A stretch of DNA of 64,000 nt from Allium sativum (lineage: Eukaryota; Streptophyta; Magnoliopsida; Asparagales; Amaryllidaceae): positions 400,746,192 through 400,810,191 of the forward strand of contig CM060921.1 in NCBI GenBank assembly GCA_030737875.1, read 5' to 3'. The position numbers and the translations under genes were made by a program. Shown here piece after piece: positions 12,813 to 25,095 of the stretch. Position 1 is the first letter of the stretch, and each line of letters starts with the position of its first letter. The notes beneath the pieces were generated by a model that saw nothing but the letters and a program-made list of their open reading frames with translations, was not told the origin of the DNA and did not search any database.

Positions 12813-13381
12813 TAGGGCTGTCAACAGATACTTTCGGATACAGATAGTGCTATATCCGTATCCGAAATCACTTTCAGATGTCGGATATCCGTATCCGTGG
12901 ATACAGATGAATGTCGGATAATTATCCTATCCGCCAACGATCACTTTCAGATGTCGGATATCCGTATCCGTGGATACGGACGAATGTCGGATAAGTATCC
13001 TATCCGCCAACGATCGATAAATCAAGAAATATAAATGAAAATTTATAATATAACATAAGTGTTTTTCAATTTATTTGATCCCTAAAGTGTTAGAAATAAG
13101 CATATATAATGAAATTAAATAGAGTTGAGTAGTTAATATGCATTTAGAACATATAACATAAACCTTCGACTTTGTAAAGCAATAAATAAATCTGGTTCAT
13201 TGTACTAAAATACTTATAATTTTGAGCATAATGTTAAAAAAAATCGGATGGATAATTTTTGGATTTTGCTATCTATGTATCCATATCTGCATCCGCTTTT
13301 TTGGATATCGGATATTTATCCGCTTTTCAGATACGGATGCTGACGAATATCGAATTTTTCGGGTATCCATTGCCAGCCCTA
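12813..13381. mobile_element. hAT-type MITE, 569 bp
   Basis: The ends are imperfect inverted repeats: TAGGGCTGTCAA at the left and, read inward from the right, TAGGGCTGGCAA. The flanks carry a perfect 8 bp duplication GTTTTAAT (12805-12812 and 13382-13389), the hAT target length. Both subterminal regions are rich in GGATAT/CCGTATCC-type inverted motifs, and a 73 bp unit is tandemly duplicated at 12869-13014. No transposase is encoded, so it would need a transposase in trans. Confidence 0.93.
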
Positions 13382-13389
13382 GTTTTAAT

Positions 13390-13457
13390 TTCCTCAGGTA
13401 TAAAGTTAGCCCAGTTGATTTGAACTTCTACACCAAAAGTAGCATATAAAGCCTAGA
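13390..13457 (+). other. Short stretch of pre-insertion DNA, possible terminal exon remnant
   Basis: This 68 bp lies between the MITE duplication and the target duplication of element B; the same ancestral DNA resumes at 48313. TTTCCTCAG at about 13388-13397 looks like a splice acceptor, followed by 16 open codons and TAA at 13447-13449. I do not recognise the peptide. It may be the last exon of a host gene split by the insertions or chance. Confidence 0.2.
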
Positions 13458-14527
13458 AGTCATGTAATGACCCGCATTGGCAGAGGTGTTATAATTAATT
13501 AATTTAATTATTGGAAGGGTGATTAAGAGAATAAAATGATGGTCGTTGAATTAAATAATGGTGAATATTTAGTTAATATAATAATTAAATAATATATTTA
13601 ATTCTGAAATAATCAGAATTGGCTGAAATGGCGATATGGTGTGAACTGGATCATCTGTGATATTTAATTCAGTTTAGAATTGAATTAGAATGACGAATAT
13701 ATTTAAATAACGTCAGTTTGAACGTATAATTTTATTATAATTATAAACGAGCCCAGAATGGCGCTGTAGTTCGCGATTTGGCGATTCGAACTTCAACCGA
13801 GTATACAGAAGTCGTTTTAAATCGGATTTCTGTGATACAAGAAATGTGTGGAGCTGGTGGAGTATATTTTTCTAGTGGAAGAGAAAAATTGGGATTTCGT
13901 CGTATAGATTTTGATTTACGTCCAAATCAAATTTCAGAAAAGTCGCTATGGAATTCCTTTATAATTCGTAACGCGTTATAAAAGGGTTTTTCAATGTAAA
14001 TTGAATATCGATTCAACCTGGACTTGAAATATCAAGTATATATTTTTTCTAAAGCTGTATGGTATTCCACTGTGAATATATACGACAATATATATTTATT
14101 TATATTTAATTTTATTTTATTTAAATATATTTATATATTTAAATGGGTCATTCAGAGCTTTAAAAATAGTCGGTTTTGCAAACGAAGTCGGAATTCGACG
14201 AAACTAATTTTGTTGGATCCGCAACATCAAATTATTACTAGATGTCAAGTTTCGTGATTTTTAGAGTCACTGTGTGGCCGTACGGATCTTTAGAGTGAAA
14301 AACAGTCAGTATTCTGACGGTTAAAAGTACGCTGTGTGAGCATACGAAGTCGAAATTCGACGAAACTAGTTTCGTTGGGACCGTAATGTCGAACTGTAGC
14401 TGCATGTACGGTTTCGTTATTTTTGGGTATCGTGTGCGATCACACAAATTTTTAGAAGGTAGAATGAATATTAAAATGAAAATATATTCATAAATATCTC
14501 CAACAAAATATCTAAAACAAACACCCC

Positions 14528-14534
14528 ATAAATA
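14528..14534 (+). promoter_or_regulatory. Putative LTR TATA box (element B)
   Basis: ATAAATA within CCCCATAAATACCCC, followed by a C-rich pyrimidine stretch. It is repeated at about 43120-43126 in the 3' LTR. Its place ahead of the leader matches TATA-like sites in other LTRs here. Confidence 0.4.
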
Positions 14535-14700
14535 CCCCCCCACCTTACTTCCCTTAAAACCTAAATCAGAAGTCAACACAGCAAGAATGATGCGCCGTTG
14601 GTTTTTTCCCTCTTTCACTAAAATTTCGATCTTCAACAAATCATTTTAAAACCAAATAAAATTCCTAAAATCATTTACCAAGGGTATATGAACTTGTTTA

Positions 14701-15081
14701 ATGCTCCTCTTCATTTCTACATTGTTCTTACTTGGTGCGATGGTTTTTTCTGAACCCAGTTCTCGTCGCGGGATTGCTAGGGTTCGACGGATACAAATGT
14801 GTGAGAAGCGATTCGGTATTTATGGGTTACATTTGTATTTATTGTGGAGAGTAGAATTGATTGTGATTTTTTTGGGTATTCCGATGTTGGTTTGGGTGGT
14901 GCGGCTCCCTGTTGTCGCGGTGGAAGCATTAGACAATATCGATGGGAAGGTGCGCGAGTTCAGTGCGATTGTGTGGAGAGGAGGGAGGATTCGAACAGAG
15001 ATTGGATGGTGTATTCGGTTTGGAACCTTGTGGAACATGGCACGAGAAGAGGTCGATCTAAATTGGTCAATATTTGTGTAG
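14701..15081 (+). other. 126-codon open frame in element B LTR leader (probably not a gene)
   Basis: The frame starts MLLFIST and is present at equal length in the other LTR (43292-43672) with about four amino-acid differences. I recognise no family. The two LTRs were identical at insertion, so joint presence is not evidence of selection, and overlapping frames of similar length exist on the other strand. It directly precedes a GTAAGT donor-like site (about 15119), which would suit a transcribed first exon. Confidence 0.2.
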
Positions 15082-16059
15082 ATGGAGCGTGCTCGAGCAG
15101 GTATCGTTCGTGAAGAAGAAGTAAGTGGTGTTTGGGCTTACCTGGTGGTGGGCCGAAATATTTACTGAGTATGGGCCATTCATAAAAAGAAAAAAAAGGA
15201 AAATATAAAAGCCCAAAGAAGAAAAGGGGACGTGAATGTTGGAACAAGGTATTAGAAGGAGAAAGCGGTTCCACTACTGTCCAGGAAAGAAGAACGTGGC
15301 GGTTCTGGGTTGTTTAAATGGGCCGTGGTAGTTGAAAAGGGGTGAGGCCCGTCCATTAATAATATAAGTTATTTAAATTTAATTTAAGTGTGTATTAACT
15401 TATAACGTCAATAACTTATTCATATGAAATCAGAATCGCGAATCGTAAGTTGCGTTGGGGCCGTACGGACGAGAGCCTCACAATGAAGCTGAATGGAAGT
15501 GGATTGGGACTCGTATGAATTTACGGCGAAATAAATTGTTTGATTCAAATCAAAACAAACAGTTTATCATTCTTTAACAATGAACTGCCAATGTGAGTAA
15601 ATCTCACTAACTCTGTACAGTTTATAATTTCATGTTGTATTTTTAGGACTGTTAGAAATTGTCTGATTGACTGTGTGTTGACTGTTGACTGAACTGCTAG
15701 TCAGTAAATTAAATATTATATATATATATAAATATACATATATATATATAATATAAACAGTTATATAGTTATATATATATATTGATTCTGTTTATCAGAA
15801 TAATTCATATTGAACTGAAAGTGATGACAATCATGTTGTGTAACATCTGTGGATGCAGGGAAACTGGTTGGAGGAATCCGACTGGATTCCTCAACAGTTA
15901 TTTTATTGTTTTTCATATATTTTGATATATGATGTGAATTATAACCTGTTGTTGATTGTGAGTGTATGGACGATATTGGATATCGAAATTTGATATGTTA
16001 AATACCGTAACATACCGGAATGTTGATAAGGGGATTTTCAAAGTGATATTGAAAATAAA

Positions 16060-16150
16060 ATATTTATAAATGGAATATTTATAAATAAGAGATATTTATA
16101 AATTTGAATATTTATAAATAAGGAATATTTATAAATTGGAATATTTATAA
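16060..16150. repeat. TTTATAAAT dyad repeats
   Basis: Five or more short units of the type GAATATTTATAAAT, each self-complementary around TTTATAAA. Repeated at about 44650-44745 in the 3' LTR. Confidence 0.8.
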
Positions 16151-17029
16151 ATATGAGATATTCAGAAAGGAAATAATCCCAAAACATTTTCTTTTTGAAT
16201 GGAAAGGCCTGTGTGGCAGGTTTGGGGATATTCCCGATGCTCCCGGTACAAAGGAGGTTATGGCGAATTTTCCCGGGAATATAAGGAGTTAGAATATTTT
16301 TTAGAAATCAAAATGAAATATAAATGTTTGTAAAACCTTTACAAATGAAATTGATAAGGAGATATATTTGAAATCAAATATAAGAGGAATTTATTTGTTA
16401 ATCAAATATAAAGGGATTTATTTGTTAATCAAATATAAAGGGATTTATTTACAAATCAAATATAAAGGAATATAATGGTAAAGCATAGATAAAGAATTAA
16501 AAGAATTTATTTATTTAGGAAATAAATAAAAGTAAAAGGGGTTTATTTATTTAGGAAATAAATAAAGATTAAAGGAGATATTTATTTGTTAGAATAAATA
16601 GAATTTAGAAGAGATATTTATTTGTTAAATAAATAGAAAGGATAAATTTATAAATGACAGTTTATAAATTAAATTAAATATTTATCATTCGATAAATGGA
16701 ATATATAAGTCTGAACTTATATAGAGAAGAGATATTGTTTTTAACACCGATGGTTTAAATAGAATGGGTACACAACACTTGTATAAGTGAAGAACGATAT
16801 TAAAGAGAACATTTATAAAGTGCAGAACCGTTACTAAAAGTAAATCTTTATAAATGAATAAACGTTATCAAATAGGAGTACTCGAATAAGAGAAATCGAT
16901 TAGAGTTATAATAAATCAGTAGGGTTGACCAGTTAGAATTAACCAGTTAGAAGTTAACCAATTAGAGTTAAACCATTAGAGTTAACCCGATTAGGGTTAT
17001 CCAGTTAGAAGTAATCAGTTAGATTTAAT

Positions 17030-17920
17030 CAGTAGAGTTAATCGAATCAGAAATATTCGAGATGAGTTAATCGATTTGAGTTAATCGAAGTGAGATAATC
17101 GAATAGTAGATATTCGAAGTGAGATAATCGAATCAGAAATATTCGAGATGAGTTAATTGATTTGAGTTAATCGAAGTGAGATAATCGAATAGTAGATATT
17201 CGAAGTGAGATAATCGAATCAGTGTTATTCGAAGTGAGTTGATCGAATCTAGTTATTCGACAGGAGTAAAATCGAATAAGACTTTATTCGAAGAAAGAGA
17301 TTATCAAATATAAGTATTCGAAAGTAAGCAAATTGAATATAAATTATTCGAATAAGTTATTCGAATAAGAGTTAATACAATAAGAGTTATTCGAATTAGT
17401 TATTCGAATAGGTTTAAATAAATAAGTGTTATTCGAATTAGTTATTCGAATAGAATTAAATAAATAAGGGTATTCGAATTAGTTATTCGAATAGAGTTAA
17501 ACACAAAGGAGTTATCGATTTTAGTTTAATCGAAAGGAGTTATCGAATTAGTTATTCGAATAGAATTAAATAATTAAGAGTTATTCGAATTAGTTATTCG
17601 AATAGAATTAAATAAATAAGGGTATTCGAATTAGTTATTCGAATAAAATTAAACACAAAGGAGTTATCGATTTTAGTTTAATCGAAAGGAGTTATCGATT
17701 ATTGTTTAATCGAAAGGAGTTATTGAATTAGTTATTCGAAAAGAGTTAAGTAAGGTGTTAAATAAAAAGAGTTAATCGAATAAGGTTACATAAATAGAGT
17801 TAATCGAATTTAGTTTATTCGAAGAAAGGTTTTCGAATCTAGTTATTTGTAAGAGAGATTATCAAATATAGTTATTTGAAGGGAGGAGTTATCGAATAGA
17901 GATTTATTCGAATGAGAGTT
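17030..17920. repeat. TTCGAA-centred palindromic array in element B 5' LTR
   Basis: Dozens of short units such as ATTCGAATTAGTTATTCGAA and GAGTTAATCGAA, mostly 20-45 bp apart. Most units are themselves dyads around TTCGAA or ATCGAT-like cores, so the array can fold into many hairpins. The 3' LTR has the matching array at about 45640-46490 with unit-number differences, as expected for unequal slippage. Confidence 0.85.
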
Positions 17921-19728
17921 ACGTAAGGAAGTGTTAAAGAGCTAAAAAAATGAACTTACCCTATTTCGAGATTTGAAATGTTGTTCAGTTAAGGTCTGAG
18001 AGGCAGTTATACCCCAACTTGATTGACTTCGTTTTTAATTTAGAAATGGTTAAGGTTCGAGAGTGAAAGCGGTTAAGTGATTTAGTAAATAAGTATAGTG
18101 GTTTGAGTTGTCGGCGCGATGTTGATTTAAACATCTGTTTAAATCCAAGTAAAGAAGATTTGGAAATGTTTTCCAAATAGAATCAGAAACGTAATCAAAT
18201 ATTGAAATAAGGAAATATGAATATATATTTAGATATATATATATATATATATATGATTGATGATTGATTGATAGAATTTTCATCTGGAAATAATATCGGG
18301 TTTTGCACACGTATTTTTCTTCGATAGTTAACTCACCGACTATCGAAGTTCTTGACCATTTTAACGTTGTTAATATGGAGAGACCGGTTGGATTATTATC
18401 CAAAGAACCACTCTGTATTGGCATAAGCATTGCGAATCATATATGCCAAATATAATTGAAGATGGAGTAAAGTGCAAGGGCTATTGTATAAGTCTTAGAT
18501 AACAGTGCCTAAGATGGATGTACTGAATAGTGCCTTCGGCTCATCCTGTTCCTGGATGACTTGTATGGACGGATGTCTGACAGAGTATTTCCAGACGATC
18601 ACGTATATTGATTTCTCCAACCGTACCAAGAGTGGAAGCAGAGAAGGAAACTTCTTTTAGCTAACACATAATGTATTGTTGAGGACGTCAATCGGTGATT
18701 TGATGATGTGGCATTCAAAGTGAATCTGGTGTGATGATAAAGCGTAACTTCTAGCCTCATCATCCGGTAAATGACAGAAATCGGGCAGGCAGCATGGCTA
18801 AGTCGGTCGCACCGAAGTAGGGTGTATCTAGAGAATATTCATTTGCTTCTTTAATCTATCAATGTTGTCTCATATATATACGGGAAACGGTTGCTGATCC
18901 CAACCGTTGGTGGTATACATTTGATACACTCAAGCAAAATGAGTGGTCGGTCATGTGTGGCTGAGTTACAAGATGTTCTTGTTGAACTCCAGTGTATCGT
19001 TCCTAGAGTACATTGATCGGAAGGTGGTTCCATACCTTGTCATAGTTGGAAACCCATTACCCAATACGTGCTTGCGGTTTTGATTGTATACTATATATGT
19101 AGAACGTGAGATGAAAGCGTTTCTGCTAGATGATTATATATATACTGTGGTTGATAGACATTATTATAATATCAAAAGGTTTTTGATATAAAGATATTTT
19201 TGATTCTCATAACGGAAAAACCTGTTCCGTTATGCGGCGTGGTCTTATGAGAAATCGTTTACTTGTTTGAACTGTTTTAAACTGTTTTACTCATACCAGT
19301 CCCATGACTGACCCGGAGTTTATTTGTTTGTTTCCCTAAACTCTTGGGTGCCTAATTTGTACGGGCAGTCAAGTAGTCGGGATTTACAGATATAATTGAA
19401 GAGCTGGAGCAGGAGGCTTCAGGATCATATAGCTATAGTTATTTCCGCTGTGTTGTAAGTGTTGTACTGTGATAATGATGTATATTCAAGTACAGATGTA
19501 TATTCCAAGTTATGTTATATATATTATATGTTATTCGTTCCGCTGTGAGATTCGTGTTACTCTGATGTTGTGTTCTTCTTCTTCTTCTTCTTCTATTCTA
19601 AGTTTCTATCTTATCTTTCCTCACCCTCTAATTTCTTTCACTAATTACCAGGATTTTTCGATGTTTTGGTTATCGACATCGAGTTTATGTCGATAACCAA
19701 AGTCGCTCAAAATCCGAGCCATTACAGT

Positions 19729-19740
19729 TGGTATCAGAGC
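19729..19740 (+). other. Primer binding site of element B (initiator tRNA-Met)
   Basis: TGGTATCAGAGC, 2 bp downstream of the LTR end CATTACA. Identical to the sites of elements A and D. Confidence 0.93.
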
Positions 19741-20882
19741 TTAAGTTAAGAATTACCTTGGCTCTGTGGCGTGACTCAGTAGAGATAGGGTTAGTAATAC
19801 CCTAGATTGAGTTTGAGTGTATATATACGAGTGAACGTATTTATTATTGATATAAAAATATGTTTTATATTGTGGAGATTTATTGGTTGAGTTGTTTATG
19901 AGTTCTGGTCGATCAGTTTGATCCACTGTATCGGTAGGAGTTACTAAACACTTGAATACGATGGGTCGTCACGATATGTTTTGAAAAGAGGGTAAAATAA
20001 AATAAGTTTACCCAAGGTATATCCTGATATAGAGAAGATATATATATATATATCAAAATTATAATATATTGGATATATTGGTTGTTATTATAATCGAGTA
20101 AGATTATAAATTAAATGGTTATGTAAATAACCAATCAGAATTCAGATAAGTAAAATGAATTGAATTAAATCTGAAATTTAAATCAGAATTGAAATTGAAA
20201 CCCTGGAAATTTGGAACAGAGTTTGTAAATAGACTTGGATTAAATATATGTAAATTTTTAAGATCCTGGGAGATTTTAAATTGTATTCCAAGAAATTGTG
20301 AATGATATTTTGAACTGATTTCAAAATAAAAGGGTTAAAGAATGATTTTAAAAACGGTTTTCAAAATGAAAGTGATATAGTATTGAACTCACCTTAATAG
20401 CTGGAAAATAGATTCTGATGATGAATCTAGACATCATCAGTGTTCATTTTCGATTTCTAAGTGATGGATTACTACCAAAGATTTTGTTTTTGAATTGTTT
20501 AGAAAAACATGTTGTTTTGAACTTCGAAGGGGGAGTTTGATTTTTGAGAAAAACAAAGATGTTTAAAAACTCTTAGAAATAGATGGTTTAATTTAAAACA
20601 AATTAAATGTGAACGTGTGAAAGCAAATTGGGATTTAAAATAAGGCCAGTTAAGTGGTAACTGAAGTTGAATTGAAATCGAATAAGATTGGATTTGTGAA
20701 ATTAGAATCCGAAGTGGTATTGGATTGAGGAGTTAAGGAATTGAAAATCAAGAATTGAACTTGAGTTGACATGGGATTTGGCTTGGTTAAAAACGAATGG
20801 TTGTGTTGGAGATAAAAGTGATTTCAGAATTTGATTAGGATAACATTGGTATATGCTGAGTTGATAGCATATGGAAGTGATA
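19741..20882 (+). other. Element B interior, left part
   Basis: About 1.1 kb from the primer binding site to the insertion point of solo LTR C. It is AT-rich, with no open frame of note and no recognisable gag or pol motif. The last five bases, TGATA, are the target duplication of solo LTR C. Confidence 0.8.
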
Positions 20883-23800
20883 TGTAACGACCCGCCTTTT
20901 TGCCCGATTTTCGCCGGTAATTAAACCGACTTAAACCGTTCAGAAAGACAAATTGTTGTGGGTACATACATATATTGAACAAATAACAGAACCTTTCATT
21001 GCAAATTACAATGTTACATCAGAGTTACATAGAATATCAGAGTTACAAATATATACACAGCGGGAGAAAAGAAAATAACTTTACTCTCAGCGGAAGATCA
21101 AAAACACAGCGGAAGCTTCAACTCTATCATGGACTCCAACTCTAGAAGCGCTCTAAATCCTGCTCCAACGATCCATAACTGCGAAACTAAACTACTGGCT
21201 GCCCGTGCGAAAATCATGGGCACCCAGAGTTTAGGTGAGGTAACAATAAACTCCAGGTCAGTCGTGGGACTGGTGTGAGAACTCTAAACATTTAGATTCA
21301 ATTTTTTTTTTTTAAATTTGGGAACTTCACTGGATCACGCCGCTAACGCGGAACGGATTTACTCCATGTGAATACCCGTGCATATAAATGCGCAATGTCT
21401 TTTGAAAATGAAGCTATCATAAGCTCGTCCCACATCACACAATGCAAGCACACACCAGATGGCGAGTTTTATCTTATGACAACCAAATATGCTTTCATAC
21501 GTAAAATTCTCTTCAATACCATAATATATATATATATATAGTGTGGAAAACATTTCGCAAGTAAATGTATTAATCCTAGACAGCATATACCCCATAATAT
21601 ATGTTGCCATATATATATATATACAATCAAAATCGTATGGCTCGCATAAGAAATTTGGGTTTCCAACTTGATGATTCCTGGCACGAAAGATCAATCAGGG
21701 ATACTAAACGAAGTGCCTCAACGGCTTTTTCGACCATACGCGGACACCGACTACACATCGTCAAGGCATATCAACGGTTTTCGACCTGACACGGCCCCCC
21801 GAACATACCCAACTTCCCCAGGTTCATAAGTGGTTTCCCACTGCTGCACAGCTTCATCATCAATTCATATATAAGTATAAAACCTAACCGCCAGTTTCTC
21901 ATCAATCCGGGGTGTGAGGTTTGTCGATGTCACGTCATACACAAAGCGATGCTTTGATGAGCCATTCTTTAATCATCACTAGCTCGTTTCATAACTTGGG
22001 TATGCCACATTGACAATTCACGACATATCACTGATTTCAATCAATGCATACCCTCTAAGTTCATATGACTTAGAGACGAGGATAATATATTGCCACAAAT
22101 CCGATATTCATTAACGGAAATCAGTGCTATGTGGTAAATTTCAATGTCAGACACACCATCCATACAAGTCCGTTCTGGGTCTGAACAGAACACAACCCGA
22201 AAATACTTGAATATGTTCAAGTCTCATGTAATTCATACCTCGTATCGGTGGCCTACCTAACCGAGACATTAATCAACAATCAATCTAAACACATTTAATT
22301 ATTCCCAGTCTTCATTCGTCGTTTACCGAGTCTCGAATTTGCTTCATAACGTCGTATTATTACTTGAAATGGTTTCGAACATATATTCAATCCCGGTCTT
22401 TCCAAGTAACGAGCGTACTTTAAAACAGTAGCTATGGTTTACACAGGCTTTCCGATTCAAATCTCCTTCCAAATGATTATTTATTCATATATAACTCAAG
22501 ATTTGAATTTATTTTAATTTCATACATCTCATTATCATCTTAAACTCTCCTTTGAAATCCAAGATTTATAACCTCGCTTTACTTCTTATCTTTAATTCCC
22601 TCAAATCCAAGGTTGATTTAAATCTCCAATTACGATATGAATTTCCACCATTCAATCTCATCGGTTTCCAAGAATGATATTATTGAAGATATGATTCACG
22701 ACAAACCCAAATCAATTGATATTAAATCATAAATTACACAGAAATTTTATCCACTTATATTTGATATAATCCTCATAATCAACGAATACTACAAGTGGAA
22801 TAACGATATAATAATATCTTCCAAATTCCCCAGATAGTATTCATTTACACCATGAAATTTTATACCAAATATCGAAGATTATTTCTATCTAACTCATTTC
22901 ATTCAGGTGGAAAACCCATATCTTAATTAAAAGATTTATTCAATTCTTCGACATTCGATCTGGATAGAAATATCGTCAACTTATATTCAATATAAATTTC
23001 CATATCCAACTCATATTATAAGCGGAATAACGGTAAATTACCTTTAAATTCCTCAGATAATAAGAGTTTTCATCTACCGAACTAATATCAAATATCCGAA
23101 GATTTATTTCCAACCAGATCCAAATTTAAAATTTGGAAAACTCATTTTTTATACCATATAAATATTCCAATACTTTAATAATCTTCAAAATCATTCTTGT
23201 AACCAAACAATAGTTCACGCTTATAAATTTCAAAGTCAAAACAATATTTGGAAATGTTACCCAAAGGTACTGCTGTTAAAATGGTCATTTAAATCAAATA
23301 GATTTAAAGTTATTTGAAATTTAAATATTTTGATTCTAACCACCCTTAGGTTTATGAAATAGAAATTTCCATAAATTCTCCAATTTAGATAAATTTTTCT
23401 TTATTCGATTTTCGTTATGATTGCCAACTGTATGTATTTCAATTTTGTTTACATATAACTTGAAATCATATATTGAAAATCGAAATTTTCCTTCTATTCA
23501 AATACTATTATTATTTGAAATCCAACGTGTCTTATTTCAAGTCGATTTAATATTTATCAAGTCATAACCATTCGAAGTTTGAAATCGATATCTACTAGTT
23601 GTCGCAATGGAGCACGCCTTATTCAAGCCATATAACGATTTAATATAAATCGCTTAACCCCTTTTTAAATTGAATTTATACTTCCAAATCCTTTGAACGG
23701 TTTCAAAATATATTTCAAATTAGATTTCGGATTTACCATCCCGTTGTCGAACCAGTTAGGGATAGCCAGGGAGAGCAGGAAACTGAATTTCCAACCCAAG

Positions 23801-25066
23801 CCTAGACACTATCCTCTCTGTCATCTTAGAACGTTCTGGCGTCTATATATATATTATCATATTATGTTTTCAAAACTTATAAATCCAAAAATCAAATTTT
23901 CAAAAATCTTATTTTTGAAATAATTTGAACATGATAATATCTAATATTAGAAAATCAACTTCGTTTATATGGAAGGGGAATAAAATCGATCACCTGTATA
24001 ATCCCATAACAGCTGTATTGTGTGTGCATCATACAACAGGGTAAATCAACCATATATATACGATGATAATGAATTATCGTTATCATCAACAACAACCAAT
24101 ACAGTTGTGCACAAGCTTTACCGTCGATAACGCTTTCCAGTGTTCAGTGTATTATCTAACTACGTGCACGTCCATTCACATAATAACATCCATCACACAA
24201 TCATCATCGACAAGTCATAATTAACTCAGCTAATTTTAATTAACTAATTTAAATAAATAAAATTTAAATTAGAAGTTCTCACCATATATTGCTCTCCAAA
24301 CGACGCCGTCGAATCTCGTCTTACTGCGAGCGAAACTCCGAACAATCACATACAGTTTTTTTTTTCACGGTCGACGATATGCACACACTTTGTTTTCCGC
24401 AACCAACTTCAGATGTTCGCGTCCAAATCTTCTCGGATGTCTTTTCCCTTTTACGCAACTCATGTGCAACCACCGCACCTTATTCTCCTTTCGACACAAG
24501 ATCAATTTTTGTTTCTTTTTTCTTTCTATCAGGGATAATTCAAATACCAAATTCATACACAGTAGCTGCTAAGCAATCAGCAAAGCTAAACCAAGTGGAA
24601 CCAAAGTATCCATTTCTTGCCATAACACTCCAGCGCGTGGCCCCAAGGACCTTGCATGCTCTCGTCACTTTATTAATATATATTTTTTCACTTTATAAGG
24701 TAAGGAAAATGAGGTGAGGCTTGCACAGAAGACAAACATGTTTCCTGTAGGAGAGAGAAGCAAAAGTAGAGAGAGTGGACTGTTTTCGGAAAGAAGAGTG
24801 GCATGCATGGCGGCTGTAACAACCCGTATTTCGATAACATGATTAAGACGAGAATCGAGACAGAATTTAATTTTAGATTCTGAATCAAGTTAAATGGGCT
24901 ATGCCATTGCGTTCGTCTCGGAAAAATACGCGAAATAGAGTCCGAGTTTTCGAAAATCGGAGTCTGTATGACCCGATTAAGGCCCAACGAAGTTATCAGA
25001 AAATTTATAAGTAAAAACAGATTTCAAATTCAAACTGGAACTTGGGAAATTGGGCCAGTTGGGCCA

Positions 25067-25084
25067 GGCGGGAAAATTCCCGCC
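25067..25084. promoter_or_regulatory. E2F-like inverted repeat in element D 5' LTR
   Basis: GGCGGGAAAATTCCCGCC has 8 bp arms and a 2 bp centre; the left arm reads TTTCCCGCC on the minus strand, the E2F consensus. Counterparts exist at 31617-31634, 41516-41534 and 60290-60307. Binding is inferred. Confidence 0.6.
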
Positions 25085-25095
25085 ACAGTACCCAA

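Larger units (their letters stand above)
13463..19726 (+). repeat. Element B 5' LTR, 6264 bp
   Basis: Order of parts: a U3-like block with GTCGCTATGG (about 13750-13960); two partly similar segments containing AATTCGACGAAACTA (about 14170-14230 and 14340-14400); TATA-like ATAAATA at 14528-14534; an open leader (14701-15081) followed by a GTAAGT donor-like site near 15119; an (AT)n run (about 15717-15781); TTTATAAAT dyads (about 16060-16150); the shared GGAGGTTATGGCG module (16236-16293); short dyad repeats (about 16380-16680); a long TTCGAA array (about 17030-17920); an AGGCAGTTATACCCC block (about 17999); and the double hairpin at 19297-19343. Both LTR copies share this order, with small indels. 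Confidence 0.95.

Noticed and set aside
14820..15274. Overlapping open frames on both strands in element B's LTR leader
   Set aside because: Several frames overlap on both strands in one GC-richer stretch, none with a known domain. This fits chance openness in a leader and not several genes.
24289..24717. 142-codon frame in solo LTR C
   Set aside because: No domain is recognisable, overlapping frames exist on the other strand, and it lies inside an LTR of opposite orientation.
20883..24814. Solo LTR C as a full element with its own interior
   Set aside because: No inverted primer binding site or polypurine tract was found between its TG and CA ends, and the ends carry one shared target duplication.
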